IMG/VR virus record: IMGVR_UViG_3300036985_006080 | Span: 1-20,051 of that record | From: a virus | Direction: 5' to 3' (one strand) | Length of the DNA stretch: 20,051 nucleotides | Part shown: one piece after another, positions 1 through 6,267 of the stretch | Layout of the letters: every line of letters starts with the position of its first letter | Numbering within the stretch: the first letter of the stretch is position 1 | The notes under the pieces: model-generated | What the model was told of the DNA's origin: nothing | Databases searched by the model: none | The model's input: only the letters and a program-made list of their open reading frames with translations | Made by a program: the position numbers and the translations under genes

Positions 1-400
1 CTGTAAATTATATATTAAAAATATAAACTGCTTGAAACTATAGAAAGCTATTTACAAACTATTTGATCTGTGAATTGACTTTATGTGCAGAGTTTATTTG
101 CAAGTATCTGTACTAGAGTGTATTTTTGTGTGTTTTTTAATCAATTTTTACCTTGTTTTAGACCGCACCTTACCTGCTCCATCTTCACGAAATCTCTTTC
201 GTAAAAACCCAACAAACCCTTATGGAATAAGGGTTACACACACCACCCCTATACAGTAAACATAAGAGATAACATAGAGGAAACAAAAGAAACAGTAGGG
301 GATAATGAGAGATGGTTGAGAAATGATTGTGGAGGGATGGTGGATTCGTCAACTTAAATTTCTATTTACTTTTGTTTTTTTAACTTTTTGCCGATTTTCC
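1..400. other. AT-rich intergenic stretch with two small hairpins
   Basis: I see no convincing gene here. Two short inverted repeats are visible: ACGAAA/TTTCGT at 187-202, and AACCCTTA/TAAGGGTT with a TGGAA loop at 215-235. Neither is followed by a clean T tract on the plus strand. Read on the minus strand, the second is followed by T-rich sequence, so it could end a leftward gene lying off the window. CTGTAAATT at 1 and CTGTGAATT at 70 resemble the repeat word of the array at 903-1069. Confidence 0.5.
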
Positions 401-429
401 TTGATTCTATAAGGGTTGTAGAGCATACT
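401..429 (+). promoter_or_regulatory. Sigma70-type promoter for the small membrane protein
   Basis: TTGATT (401-406), a 17-bp spacer and CATACT (424-429). The ATG is only 9 bp beyond the -10 box, so the leader would be about 3 nt. This is the same geometry as the promoters of the minus-strand block. Confidence 0.6.
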
Positions 430-438
430 AGTATCACT

Positions 439-678
439 ATGAAAGTCGTAATTTATGTATTCGGGATCGTTTTCGCGGTCATTTTAGCCCCCGTAGCGGG
501 GCTAGCAATAGGTTTTGTGACCTTTTTTACTTGCTTTATTGCCTTTATCGAGGGCGTTCACAGCAGTATGATGAAGAATTTGTTTGGCGAAATCCAAGAA
601 GAGGAGGCCCAATCAGACAACATTTGGGAAAAACATATTAACAGGATCAAAGTCAATAAAAATGAAGACGAAAAATAA
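439..678 (+). CDS. Small membrane protein with acidic tail
   Basis: 79-residue protein of unknown function. Residues 2-36 are almost wholly hydrophobic and probably form one long or two short membrane segments (VVIYVFGIVFAVILAP, then GLAIGFVTFFTCFIAF). The remainder is a soluble, charged tail with an EEEAQSD patch and a lysine-rich end, likely cytoplasmic. I chose the ATG at 439 over an in-frame TTG at 388 because a good promoter ends 9 bp before it and the TTG lies upstream of that promoter's start site. No Shine-Dalgarno is visible. It stands alone between non-coding regions and is followed by a hairpin and T tract. Small inner-membrane proteins are common in phages, but nothing here points to a specific role. 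Confidence 0.65.
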   Translation: MKVVIYVFGIVFAVILAPVAGLAIGFVTFFTCFIAFIEGVHSSMMKNLFGEIQEEEAQSDNIWEKHINRIKVNKNEDEK

Positions 679-707
679 GAAGGAGTAAATCGCTTCTTTA
701 ATTTTTC
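677..707 (+). terminator. Intrinsic terminator
   Basis: Stem AAGAAG/CTTCTT with a 10-nt loop, beginning inside the stop codon of the preceding gene and followed by TAATTTTT. The stem is short, so confidence is moderate. Confidence 0.5.
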
Positions 708-902
708 ACTTACCTAATTCCAGCTTTAATTCTTTTACTTTAGTCAGAGCGTGTTGTTACTATTTACTCAGGATTTATCCGTAGAACCTGTTCTCTTCTT
801 ATCGTAAGGAATCATTACATTTATTATGCAGTGACTTGATGTGTTAGTTTTGTTTATAGTGAAACAACTCACTCGATCACTATCTATTACACATAATATT
901 TT
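708..902. other. Intergenic region without a gene
   Basis: No gene is supported. A 7-bp inverted repeat, ATAGTGA/TCACTAT, lies at 856-862 and 877-883. An 86-codon minus-strand reading frame crosses this region and the repeat array, but its protein is low in complexity and follows the repeat, so I do not call it. Confidence 0.45.
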
Positions 903-1069
903 GCCTGTGAATAAATATTTGCCAAATAATGGATTTGCCTGTGAATTAATTTCGGCCAAATAACACATTCGTCTGTGAAAGCTTTTGGGCCAAATAATAT
1001 GATTTGCCTGTGAATGATTTCGCGCCAAATAATAAACAATTGAAATAGATCCATTTCGCGCCGATATTT
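903..1069. repeat. Iteron-like tandem array, four 28-bp units plus a degenerate fifth
   Basis: Direct repeats start at 903, 937, 971 and 1006, a period of 34, 34 and 35 bp. Each 28-bp unit starts with GCCTGTGAAT (GTCTGTGAAA in unit 3) and ends with GCCAAATAAT or close to it (GCCAAATAAC in unit 2). Short variable spacers (ggattt, acattc, atgattt) separate them. A decayed fifth unit keeps ATTTCGCGCC at about 1053-1062. A period close to three or more helical turns in an AT-rich setting, just upstream of genes for DNA maintenance, resembles replication-initiator iterons. That role is inferred; the array itself is directly visible. Confidence 0.85.
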
Positions 1070-1154
1070 AATCTTTCGTTTGTTTTCAATTGATTCCAGA
1101 GATTCTCATTTGTTTTCATTCGTTTAGATTAATTATTTTTTATGTGAAAAAATG

Positions 1155-1183
1155 TTGACGGGTACGTTCTAAGATATTACTCT
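1155..1183 (+). promoter_or_regulatory. Promoter of the DNA-maintenance operon
   Basis: TTGACG (1155-1160), 17-bp spacer, TACTCT (1178-1183), then 9 bp ending CCCAC before the ATG at 1193. It is closely similar to the promoter at 2764-2792, sharing the end of the spacer, a TACYCT -10 and CCCACATG. Confidence 0.7.
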
Positions 1184-1192
1184 GTTGCCCAC

Positions 1193-1432
1193 ATGAGTAA
1201 CGAAGCACAAATGAAACGCCGTGGTCGTCCAGCAGGATCGACCTCCTTTGTAAGAGTGAACATCTCCGACCTCCTTAATGCGGTTGGAATGAACTCACGA
1301 ATCGTGGTGAGTAAAAAATGGTTGGAAGAAATTGGCTTGACAGTCGAAACTCCAGTCGCCACACTCTCCCCGATCCGCGAGGTAGTCGAGGAACAGCCCA
1401 AGATTGAGTTCGTCCTTACTCCAGCTAACTAA
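1193..1432 (+). CDS. Small basic protein with AT-hook-like motif
   Basis: 79 residues, unknown function. Residues 8-17 (KRRGRPAGST) match the AT-hook type GRP core, which binds the minor groove of AT-rich DNA. Residues 26-50 (LLNAVGMNSRIVVSKKWLEE) look like a compact helical domain. The C-terminal part is acidic and proline-containing. The ATG lies 9 bp after a promoter -10 box with no ribosome-binding site, so translation probably starts on a nearly leaderless mRNA. It is the first gene of a cluster with a RuvB-like ATPase and lies just downstream of the iteron-like array, so a DNA-binding role at that array is conceivable but unproven. Confidence 0.7.
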   Translation: MSNEAQMKRRGRPAGSTSFVRVNISDLLNAVGMNSRIVVSKKWLEEIGLTVETPVATLSPIREVVEEQPKIEFVLTPAN

Positions 1433-1451
1433 CCTAAACACATAAAACAAA

Positions 1452-2351
1452 ATGTTCGAATCACTAATTGGCCAAAATCACATCAAGAAGCAACTCTCTT
1501 TCTATCTTGATGCTCACAAGGCAACTAACATCACCCCCTTCCTTATGTTCAATGGAGCAAAGGGTTTGGGCAAGACAGAGTTCTCCAAAGCTTTCGCCAA
1601 GGAGTTGAATAAACCATTGCTTGAGATTAATTGCTCCACCATTAAGAACAGCGAGCAGTTCTTTGAGCAGATCTTCATGCCCATCATCATGGATAGTGAC
1701 ATCACCGTTCTGTTTGACGAGGCCCACGCGCTACCGAAAGAATTGGTTATGTCGTTCCTTACTATCTTCAATGTAGAAGGGGTGAGTAGGAAACACTTTC
1801 AATGGCGCGAAAATAACTTTGAGTTTAACTTTGAGCGCCAGAGTTTCATCTTTGCCACTACAGAGCCAGATAAACTGTTTGCGCCGTTTAAAGATCGCCT
1901 GACTATTATTGATTTTAAACCATATCAATCTTCAGAGCTTGCCGATATCCTTACCAAGCGTTTGGACTGGGTTACTTTCCAAGATGATGTAATCAAAGAT
2001 ATTAGTTTCACCCTTCGTGGTAATGCTCGCTCCGCAGTTAAACGCGCAAAAGAAATTGAGATGTATTGCGAATCTAATAACGTAGCAACCTTTGGTCGCA
2101 AAGACTGGGATAAGCTCCGCGATGTTCTGGATATCAAGGCTTATGGTCTTACCAATACGGAAGTGGAGATTCTCAACACCCTCAAGAGTCGTGGAGATTG
2201 CACGTTGGCAATGCTATCTGCTTCTACTGGACTATCAAGGACAAGTATCCAACGAGATGCAGAGATTAATCTTTTGCGCCTTGGATTCTTAAAGATCGAC
2301 GGTGCTAGAAAAATCACTGACACTGGCATCCGCGCACTCACAAAAATCTAA
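1452..2351 (+). CDS. RuvB-like AAA+ ATPase
   Basis: 299-residue AAA+ ATPase whose whole layout resembles the Holliday-junction motor RuvB. Visible motifs are the N-terminal FESLIGQNHIKKQL segment, Walker A GAKGLGKT (35-42), Walker B TVLFDEAH (85-92), sensor-1-like FIFATTE (132-138), a candidate arginine finger R149 in FKDRL, and a C-terminal winged-helix segment (about 229-299) containing GLTNTEVEIL and LSRTSIQRDAEINLLRLGFL. Bacterial RuvB is usually about 330-350 residues, so this is a compact version. No ruvA or ruvC lies beside it, so it may be a phage clamp-loader or branch-migration motor working with other partners. It follows the AT-hook gene by 19 bp and precedes the next gene by 4 bp, so they form an operon. 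Confidence 0.85.
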   Translation: MFESLIGQNHIKKQLSFYLDAHKATNITPFLMFNGAKGLGKTEFSKAFAKELNKPLLEINCSTIKNSEQFFEQIFMPIIMDSDITVLFDEAHALPKELVMSFLTIFNVEGVSRKHFQWRENNFEFNFERQSFIFATTEPDKLFAPFKDRLTIIDFKPYQSSELADILTKRLDWVTFQDDVIKDISFTLRGNARSAVKRAKEIEMYCESNNVATFGRKDWDKLRDVLDIKAYGLTNTEVEILNTLKSRGDCTLAMLSASTGLSRTSIQRDAEINLLRLGFLKIDGARKITDTGIRALTKI

Positions 2352-2355
2352 TCAT

Positions 2356-2760
2356 ATGAATAAATATATTGTTTCAAATAATGGTCTTGGAATCGCAGTA
2401 GGGGTAACTGGACCAACAGCAACAGAAGACGCAGTTCTAGCAGAAAATATTTATGGATGTAATACCTCTGATCATTTGTTTGGTAGTCTTATCTACATGC
2501 CTAGTGTCAATCAGTTTCGAAAGTTCTTGATTCTAAAAGAATACTTTCAAGTGTGGGATAAACACTGGGCGGCAAATAAAGAATACAACGATCACCTGCC
2601 GATTCCTCCTAATGTATATAAGTTTACTAAGGAGGCAATTAAACAAGCAAAAGAAATTATAAGTTCTAGTGTTCGCTATGAGAATTTCATGAGCCAGATT
2701 AGTTCGCGCAATAATGAGTATCAAATGGGCGGATATCAAGATGAGATTTGTGAAGAATAA
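2356..2760 (+). CDS. Hypothetical protein
   Basis: 134-residue protein that I do not recognise. The ATG at 2356 is 4 bp after the RuvB-like stop; the longer frame from 2302 would overlap the ATPase gene deeply and is less likely. The N-terminal half is mixed (NNGLGIAVGVTGPTATEDAV), the middle is aromatic (FRKFLILKEYFQVWDKHW), and the C-terminal third is helical and charged (FTKEAIKQAKEIISSSVRYE). No metal-binding or nucleotide-binding motif is visible. It probably shares the transcript of the ATPase; a separate promoter for the glycosylase begins 3 bp after its stop. Confidence 0.65.
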   Translation: MNKYIVSNNGLGIAVGVTGPTATEDAVLAENIYGCNTSDHLFGSLIYMPSVNQFRKFLILKEYFQVWDKHWAANKEYNDHLPIPPNVYKFTKEAIKQAKEIISSSVRYENFMSQISSRNNEYQMGGYQDEICEE

Positions 2761-2763
2761 TTG

Positions 2764-2792
2764 TTGACACGCCCCTATCTAAATATTACCCT
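2764..2792 (+). promoter_or_regulatory. Promoter of the DNA glycosylase gene, leaderless type
   Basis: TTGACA (2764-2769), 17-bp spacer, TACCCT (2787-2792), 6 bp ACCCAC, then ATG at 2799. A start site 7 bp beyond the -10 box would be the A of the ATG. Confidence 0.75.
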
Positions 2793-2798
2793 ACCCAC

Positions 2799-3404
2799 AT
2801 GCAAATACTAATTGACCCCAAGAAGATCACCAACTTCACCCGCACCCAAGCTGAACTCCAATCATTCTTTTTGTTTGGTTTGTTCTGCGCTGGAAAGAAT
2901 AGTGACTATGCTGCCAAGTGTCTCGCCAAATTACTTCATAACAACGAAGGAGAAACTCCATTTGAAGTGTTGAAGAACTTGGGCGAAACTGGAATCCACA
3001 ATGCTCTGGTTGCATCTCGGATTGGTCAGTATACTCGTCTCACTAAAGCAATCATGGATGCTGTCTATCTCGATCTCTCGACCTGCACCTTGGAAGAACT
3101 CATGAGCGTTCATGGCGTTGGTCAGAAGACCGCACGTTTCTTTTTGCTTCATACCCGTTCCAATTGTAAGGTTGCCGTTCTTGATACTCATATCCTCAAA
3201 TGGTTGCGAGACAATGGAGTCGATGCGCCACAAGTCACCCCGACAAGTGTTAAGCAATACAAAGCATTGGAAGAGAAGTTTCTGTTCCTTGCGGGTATTA
3301 ACTTCCCATTCATGAGCATTGCTGATGTTGATCTCACCCTGTGGATGAAATACTCTGGACGTTTGGAGAATGATGCAGTGGAACCTCAGATGTTTGCCGA
3401 ATAA
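2799..3404 (+). CDS. HhH-GPD DNA glycosylase (endonuclease III/OGG type)
   Basis: 201-residue base-excision repair protein. It has the helix-hairpin-helix segment LMSVHGVGQKTARF (101-114) with the lysine of GVGQK (K110) in the position used by bifunctional glycosylases for Schiff-base chemistry. The catalytic aspartate lies in AVLDTHI (D129). Length is close to endonuclease III (about 210), but the C-terminal four-cysteine iron-sulphur motif is absent, as in OGG-type and some archaeal glycosylases. The expected reaction is removal of a damaged base, perhaps 8-oxoguanine, and cleavage at the abasic site. Substrate cannot be told from the sequence. It has its own promoter 6 bp before the ATG and no Shine-Dalgarno, so a leaderless mRNA is likely. 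Confidence 0.8.
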   Translation: MQILIDPKKITNFTRTQAELQSFFLFGLFCAGKNSDYAAKCLAKLLHNNEGETPFEVLKNLGETGIHNALVASRIGQYTRLTKAIMDAVYLDLSTCTLEELMSVHGVGQKTARFFLLHTRSNCKVAVLDTHILKWLRDNGVDAPQVTPTSVKQYKALEEKFLFLAGINFPFMSIADVDLTLWMKYSGRLENDAVEPQMFAE

Positions 3405-3412
3405 CTTATATA

Positions 3413-3440
3413 TTGACAAATAAGATAATCAATGTATAGT
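3413..3440 (+). promoter_or_regulatory. Promoter for the tRNA gene
   Basis: TTGACA (3413-3418), 16-bp spacer and TATAGT (3435-3440), close to the sigma70 consensus. The predicted start is about 3447, leaving a leader of about 50 nt before the tRNA. Confidence 0.7.
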
Positions 3441-3495
3441 ATATAAGACATAGGGCGCGGCTTTAGTATAAAGTATAAGTGATTAAATAATTTTT

Positions 3496-3570
3496 GGGTC
3501 GTTAGTTAAATGGATATAACAAGAAACTTCTAATTTTTAGTTGATGGTTCGATTCCATCACGACCTACCA
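3496..3570 (+). tRNA. tRNA-Arg (anticodon UCU), CCA encoded
   Basis: Full cloverleaf by eye. Acceptor stem GGGTCGT (3496-3502) pairs with ACGACCT (3560-3566), with one G-U pair at the end. D stem GTTA/TAAC, anticodon stem AGAAA/TTTTT with one G-U pair, and loop CTTCTAA with anticodon TCT at 3529-3531. The T arm is GATGG, TTCGATT, CCATC. Discriminator A and CCA are at 3567-3570. It reads AGA, a codon frequent in the AT-rich late genes at the right of the window but rare in the minus-strand small-gene block, so it may supplement the host for late translation. Confidence 0.95.
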
Positions 3571-3575
3571 AAAAC

Positions 3576-3647
3576 GCCTGTGAATTCACAGAGCCTTAAT
3601 AATGCCTGTGAATGAATAGCCTGTAAATAAATAAACCCCCAAATAAA
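3576..3647. repeat. Scattered copies of the GCCTGTGAAT repeat word
   Basis: Three copies follow the tRNA, at 3576, 3604 and 3619. The first lies in a perfect 14-bp palindrome CTGTGAATTCACAG (3578-3591). The third continues to CCAAATAAA at 3639-3647 and so resembles a full 28-bp unit of the array at 903-1069. They lie in the convergent region between the tRNA and the minus-strand genes. Confidence 0.6.
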
Positions 3648-3656
3648 GGGAGTATA

Positions 3657-3770
3657 CATAACCCACTGATAATCAAAGACTTATGAATCTCTGTAAGTCA
3701 CTGATAATGAAGGAGTTATGACGACGCGCCCCCCTCGCCCCCATAACTCGCTGATTTACAACGAGTTACG
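3657..3770. repeat. 79-bp element E1 with an extra arm
   Basis: Arm (3692-3720), GC-rich core (3721-3741) and arm (3742-3770), the standard 29-21-29 layout. An additional arm lies at 3657-3685, 6 bp to the left. The arms are variants of the palindrome TAACTCGTTGA/TCAACGAGTTA. The core is C-rich on the plus strand. This copy ends the leftmost minus-strand cassette and faces the tRNA convergently. No TTGACA/CTAACA module is attached. Confidence 0.85.
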
Positions 3771-3782
3771 AGGATTTAAACC

Positions 3783-4148
3783 CTACCACCAAGAATCATA
3801 GGCAACCTGAAGACCATTGTCCAGATGCCTCCTTGCTTCAGCGACAAAGCCAAGATCATCTAACAGATACCTATCATCTGATGCGGTAGAGCGACCGAAA
3901 AACAAACCGCTGGTTTCTGGCAGTTGAGAATCTAGCAGATCCTTTTCTAGTAGGTCGAGATCCTCAAGCGTCAACTCCAACGGAACGCAGTTGAAGTCTT
4001 GTGCGTCTTCATGCTTGTTAGGGCAACCCTTGGAACGCCAAAGATTTTCCATCCAACCATGCAGCGCGTTATGTTTACGCCAGTAGCTGAATTCATTCAC
4101 TTCCCCAGTCTTGGGGTCTCTGGTTTTTGCGTATTGATCTAGTCCCAT
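3783..4148 (-). CDS. Conserved phage protein of the MGLDQY type
   Basis: 121 residues. The pattern MGLDQYA at the start, YWRKHNALHGWMENL (22-36), LPETSGLFFG (about 76-85) and DDRYLLDDL (90-98) belongs to a small protein that I recall from many unrelated phages, where it has no established function. Members share the MGLD start, a YWRKxNxxHxW core and an LPxxSGxFFG segment. The ATG is 11 bp after the stop of the gene before it. It is the third and last gene of a three-gene operon ending at element E1. No membrane segment or signal peptide is present. Confidence 0.8.
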   Translation of the reverse strand: MGLDQYAKTRDPKTGEVNEFSYWRKHNALHGWMENLWRSKGCPNKHEDAQDFNCVPLELTLEDLDLLEKDLLDSQLPETSGLFFGRSTASDDRYLLDDLGFVAEARRHLDNGLQVAYDSWW

Positions 4149-4159
4149 ATTTTTGTTTG

Positions 4160-4537
4160 TTAGATTCTTGTTCCTTTGAATTCAGGGATCAAAGCGATCA
4201 CCTTGCCGCCAATGATAGTTACATACTTGGCCTTGTCAACAGGTTTGTCGTAGTAGTTAGAGATTACAAAGTTCGGTCCCTTGTAAGGATTGTAAGAAAT
4301 TTCGTCACGATAGACAAAAGACTTGGGGATGAAAGGGAAACGCTCGCCCAAGATGAACGCATGAACATTTTTACGCTTTTCTTTCAAGACTCTTTGCCGC
4401 CCTGCTTCGCTCACCTTGAACGTTGCATTGCGGAGAAAGATTTCTTTTGTGTATTCAACGACCTTCCAAGATCCGTTCACCTTTTCTTGAACAGAAAAGA
4501 GTTTCTTGTGGAAGTTGTAGTAGATTCTGACTTTCAT
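4160..4537 (-). CDS. Small conserved phage protein, function unknown
   Basis: 125 residues starting MKVRIYYNFHKKLFSVQ. I chose this ATG, 4 bp after the stop of the upstream gene, over one at 4600 that would overlap that gene. The order is a beta-rich N-terminal part (KLFSVQEKVNGSWKVVEYT), a basic segment AGRQRVLKEKRKNVHAFILG (about 49-68) and YNPYKGPNFVI. I recall the KNVHAF and YNPYK patterns from small proteins of diverse phages without a known role. The middle is basic enough to bind nucleic acid. Expressed from the promoter at 4860-4887. Confidence 0.75.
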   Translation of the reverse strand: MKVRIYYNFHKKLFSVQEKVNGSWKVVEYTKEIFLRNATFKVSEAGRQRVLKEKRKNVHAFILGERFPFIPKSFVYRDEISYNPYKGPNFVISNYYDKPVDKAKYVTIIGGKVIALIPEFKGTRI

Positions 4538-4541
4538 GTTT

Positions 4542-4853
4542 TTAGTTAGTAGTGAATGATTGACTCCATCCAGTTGGTTCGCAGCGATAGAGTCGCACAA
4601 CGTCGCCCTTCCTGCAACCCAATTTTACATAGTCTCCCACGGAAAGGGAAGGAATAGGAGTGACTTTGAACTGCTCATGTTCACGACCAGAACCGTGATT
4701 GCAAAGAGCGAAGATTCTTTCTAACAAGAAATCATCTGCCTCGTCTTCATCATGTTCAACTGATGCCATGAATGACACGCACCCGTTAGGGCGAGCGATG
4801 CGATACTCAGGAGTGGCGGCGTAAGTGGACTGGTATTCGAATAGCGTTTGCAT
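4542..4853 (-). CDS. Hypothetical protein, first gene of its operon
   Basis: 103 residues of unknown function. The centre is acidic (EHDEDEADDFL) and the C-terminal third, SLSVGDYVKLGCRKGDVVRLYRCEPTGW, looks like a small beta-barrel with the SVGD turn seen in KOW- or SH3-like folds. The ATG is 6 bp from a promoter -10 box with no room for a ribosome-binding site, so leaderless translation is likely. Two further genes follow with gaps of 4 and 11 bp. Confidence 0.7.
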   Translation of the reverse strand: MQTLFEYQSTYAATPEYRIARPNGCVSFMASVEHDEDEADDFLLERIFALCNHGSGREHEQFKVTPIPSLSVGDYVKLGCRKGDVVRLYRCEPTGWSQSFTTN

Positions 4854-4859
4854 GGGCGT

Positions 4860-4887
4860 ATGATACCACCCCAGCAGAGAACGTCAA
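4860..4887 (-). promoter_or_regulatory. Leaderless-type promoter
   Basis: On the minus strand: TTGACG, 16-bp spacer, TATCAT, 6 bp ACGCCC, then ATG at 4853. Predicted transcription start falls on the start codon. Confidence 0.7.
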
Positions 4888-4914
4888 CGCTTTTTTATTC
4901 TTTTTTATTCTTTT

Positions 4915-4993
4915 CGTAACTCATTGATTATAAGAGACTTGCGGCGGCGGGGCCGCCCCGCGCCCGTAACTCGTTGATAATCAACGACTTGCG
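4915..4993. repeat. 79-bp element E2
   Basis: Arms 4915-4943 and 4965-4993, both ending GACTTGCG instead of the usual TTATG or TTACG. The core 4944-4964 contains GGCGGGGCCGCC, which is itself self-complementary. This copy has no TTGACA/CTAACA module on its left; the promoter at 4860-4887 lies there instead. Confidence 0.85.
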
Positions 4994-4998
4994 TATCT

Positions 4999-5044
4999 GT
5001 TAGATTCTAACGCATTTCAACCACTCCCCTTTCGGGGAGTGGTT
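4999..5044 (-). terminator. Terminator hairpin plus GTTAGATTCTAAC palindrome
   Basis: An 11-bp perfect stem, AACCACTCCCC/GGGGAGTGGTT (5019-5044), with a GAAA loop on the minus strand, 8 bp after the stop of the gene at 5053. The T tract is poor. The 13-bp palindrome GTTAGATTCTAAC (4999-5011) lies between the hairpin and E2, as also beside E3 and E7. Confidence 0.75.
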
Positions 5045-5052
5045 GCATGATG

Positions 5053-5256
5053 TCACTCAAGGCTTTTTGTTAGATGAGCTTGCATCTTTACTGCTAGATC
5101 GGTTAGGTCATCGAGCGTATACCCTAACTGATCTCCGACAATTCCATCGTCAACGGGGAAGAGTCGAAGGGATTGAATCTTGCCGTCATCATGCGTGGCA
5201 TCGGCAAGGAAGAATCCCATCTCATCTGTCTCAATTATCTGGCGAAAAATTTTCAT
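5053..5256 (-). CDS. Small hypothetical protein
   Basis: 67 residues, not recognised. It runs MKIFRQIIETDEMGFFLADA, then SLRLFPVDDGIVGD, then a C-terminal helix with LDDLTDLAVKMQAHLT. It is acidic, probably soluble and has no cysteine. It lies downstream of the GP88-like gene with a 67-bp gap containing a perfect AT-rich inverted repeat (5300-5319), and is followed by a strong terminator hairpin. I see no clear promoter in the gap, so it is most likely the second gene of that operon. Confidence 0.6.
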   Translation of the reverse strand: MKIFRQIIETDEMGFFLADATHDDGKIQSLRLFPVDDGIVGDQLGYTLDDLTDLAVKMQAHLTKSLE

Positions 5257-5299
5257 CGTTTTCTGTGGGTCATCATTACTAACACAAGGAAGCAGAGGA

Positions 5300-5319
5300 C
5301 ATTTAAAATGAATTTTAAA
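5300..5319. repeat. AT-rich perfect inverted repeat between two genes
   Basis: ATTTAAAAT and ATTTTAAAT separated by GA, 5 bp after the stop of the GP88-like gene. It could act as an operator or a weak mRNA processing hairpin. The stem is all A/T, so terminator activity is doubtful. Confidence 0.55.
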
Positions 5320-5323
5320 TCAC

Positions 5324-6022
5324 TCATGCTGGTTCTAACACAAAGCCCGTTGCATCTTTTTTGGCGAGTCCTTTTTCTTTCAACCCGATAATCTTACCCG
5401 ATCCATCCAAGAAACGCAAGTCCGTTTCGTCGCCGTCGATCACTTCGTGGCCGTAGTATGTAGCAGGAAGAGACTTGCGGAAAACCATTGCGACGTTTCC
5501 GCCAGAGCGCAGGAAAGCCAAAGCAAGCGCACCGTTAGTTTCCGATCTTGAAAACGTGAGGTGATAATTTTTTGGCATTTCACCATTGACAAATTTAGTC
5601 ATGCGTTCTGGTGACTTGCAATAGTCATAGAATTGCACGTTAGGGAATGCTTCCATGACACTTTGCCCATTAAATTTAATTTTTTCCCACGGCAAATCCG
5701 AAGTGAGATTTAAACGAAAGCAAGGGATCATGTTTTTACGGGCAGCTGACTTGATAGATTTTGCAACCTCGGCCCAAAGTTCTGCTAGAAAACCCTGCTT
5801 ATCTTTAAAGAAGAAAAGCGTTTTTTTGATTCGTGCGCGTTGAACGGAAGTCATTGCACCGCGCCCCGCAGTGTTGAGACAAGCCCAACGGCAACCCGCA
5901 CTTGACGAGTCGCAGACATTGAAACCTGATAGAGAGGCTGGGGCCAAGTGAATGCCGTAGGTTGTGAAGCCTTTTTTTTCACCCTTGCGGGTCTTGCTAT
6001 TTCCAGAGTTGAGGAGTGACAT
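5324..6022 (-). CDS. GP88-like phage protein
   Basis: 232 residues. It matches what I remember of the Pfam 'Gene product 88' family and its relatives. Features are GIHLAPASLSGFNVC (23-37), a cysteine cluster C37, C44, C48 (NVCDSSSAGCRWACLNTAG), VQRARIKKTLFFF, PCFRLNLTSDLPWEKI (about 100-115), FPNVQFYDYCKSPERM and NYHLTFSRSE. The family occurs widely in phages and prophages; its function is unknown, though the cysteines suggest a metal or cluster site. The ATG at 6022 was preferred over TTG at 6028 because the promoter -10 box ends 6 bp before it, which makes a leaderless start. The first 20 residues are basic. Confidence 0.8.
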   Translation of the reverse strand: MSLLNSGNSKTRKGEKKGFTTYGIHLAPASLSGFNVCDSSSAGCRWACLNTAGRGAMTSVQRARIKKTLFFFKDKQGFLAELWAEVAKSIKSAARKNMIPCFRLNLTSDLPWEKIKFNGQSVMEAFPNVQFYDYCKSPERMTKFVNGEMPKNYHLTFSRSETNGALALAFLRSGGNVAMVFRKSLPATYYGHEVIDGDETDLRFLDGSGKIIGLKEKGLAKKDATGFVLEPA

Positions 6023-6028
6023 GGCCAA

Positions 6029-6056
6029 ATCTTAGCGTTTGAAGCGGACCTTGCAA
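6029..6056 (-). promoter_or_regulatory. Leaderless-type promoter of the GP88-like gene
   Basis: TTGCAA, 16-bp spacer, TAAGAT, 6 bp TTGGCC, then ATG at 6022. An A-rich AAAAAGAGC precedes the -35 box, like the AAAAAAGATC found before several other promoters here. Confidence 0.7.
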
Positions 6057-6090
6057 GCTCTTTTTAATGATTTTTATTTATTTATTTTGC

Positions 6091-6204
6091 TTGACAGCAG
6101 CGCCTAACATATTTCTAACAGTTGTCGTAAGTCGCTCATTATCAACGACTTATGGCTGCGCCCCCGCCCCGCGCCCGTAACTCGTTGATACTCAACGAGT
6201 TATG
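6091..6204. repeat. 79-bp element E3 with TTGACA/CTAACA module
   Basis: Plus-strand TTGACA at 6091, CTAACA at 6104 and CTAACA at 6115, then the element from 6126 with arms 6126-6154 and 6176-6204 and core 6155-6175. Spacings are 13, 11 and 11 bp. The core is C-rich on the plus strand, opposite to most copies. Confidence 0.85.
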
Positions 6205-6208
6205 ACTT

Positions 6209-6253
6209 ACGTTAGACTCTAACAAAAAGCCCCCATCCTTTCGGATAGGGGCT
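6209..6253 (-). terminator. Intrinsic terminator of the DUF932 gene
   Basis: On the minus strand an 11-bp stem, AGCCCCTATCC with GGATGGGGGCT and a GAAA loop (6228-6253), is followed by TTTTT. A GTTAGACTCTAAC palindrome follows at about 6210-6221. This is the clearest intrinsic terminator in the window. Confidence 0.9.
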
Positions 6254-6267
6254 GTTAGTGTTAGGTG

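Noticed and set aside
323-412. 29-codon plus-strand frame with a hydrophobic end
   Set aside because: No promoter or good ribosome-binding site, and its end runs through the promoter of the gene at 439.
768-1028. Minus-strand 86-codon frame over the tandem array
   Set aside because: Its protein repeats with the DNA array, has no promoter of the local type, and the opposite view as iterons explains the sequence better.
2931-3419. 162-codon minus-strand frame opposite the DNA glycosylase
   Set aside because: Antisense shadow; the plus-strand protein has clear HhH-GPD catalytic motifs and a promoter.
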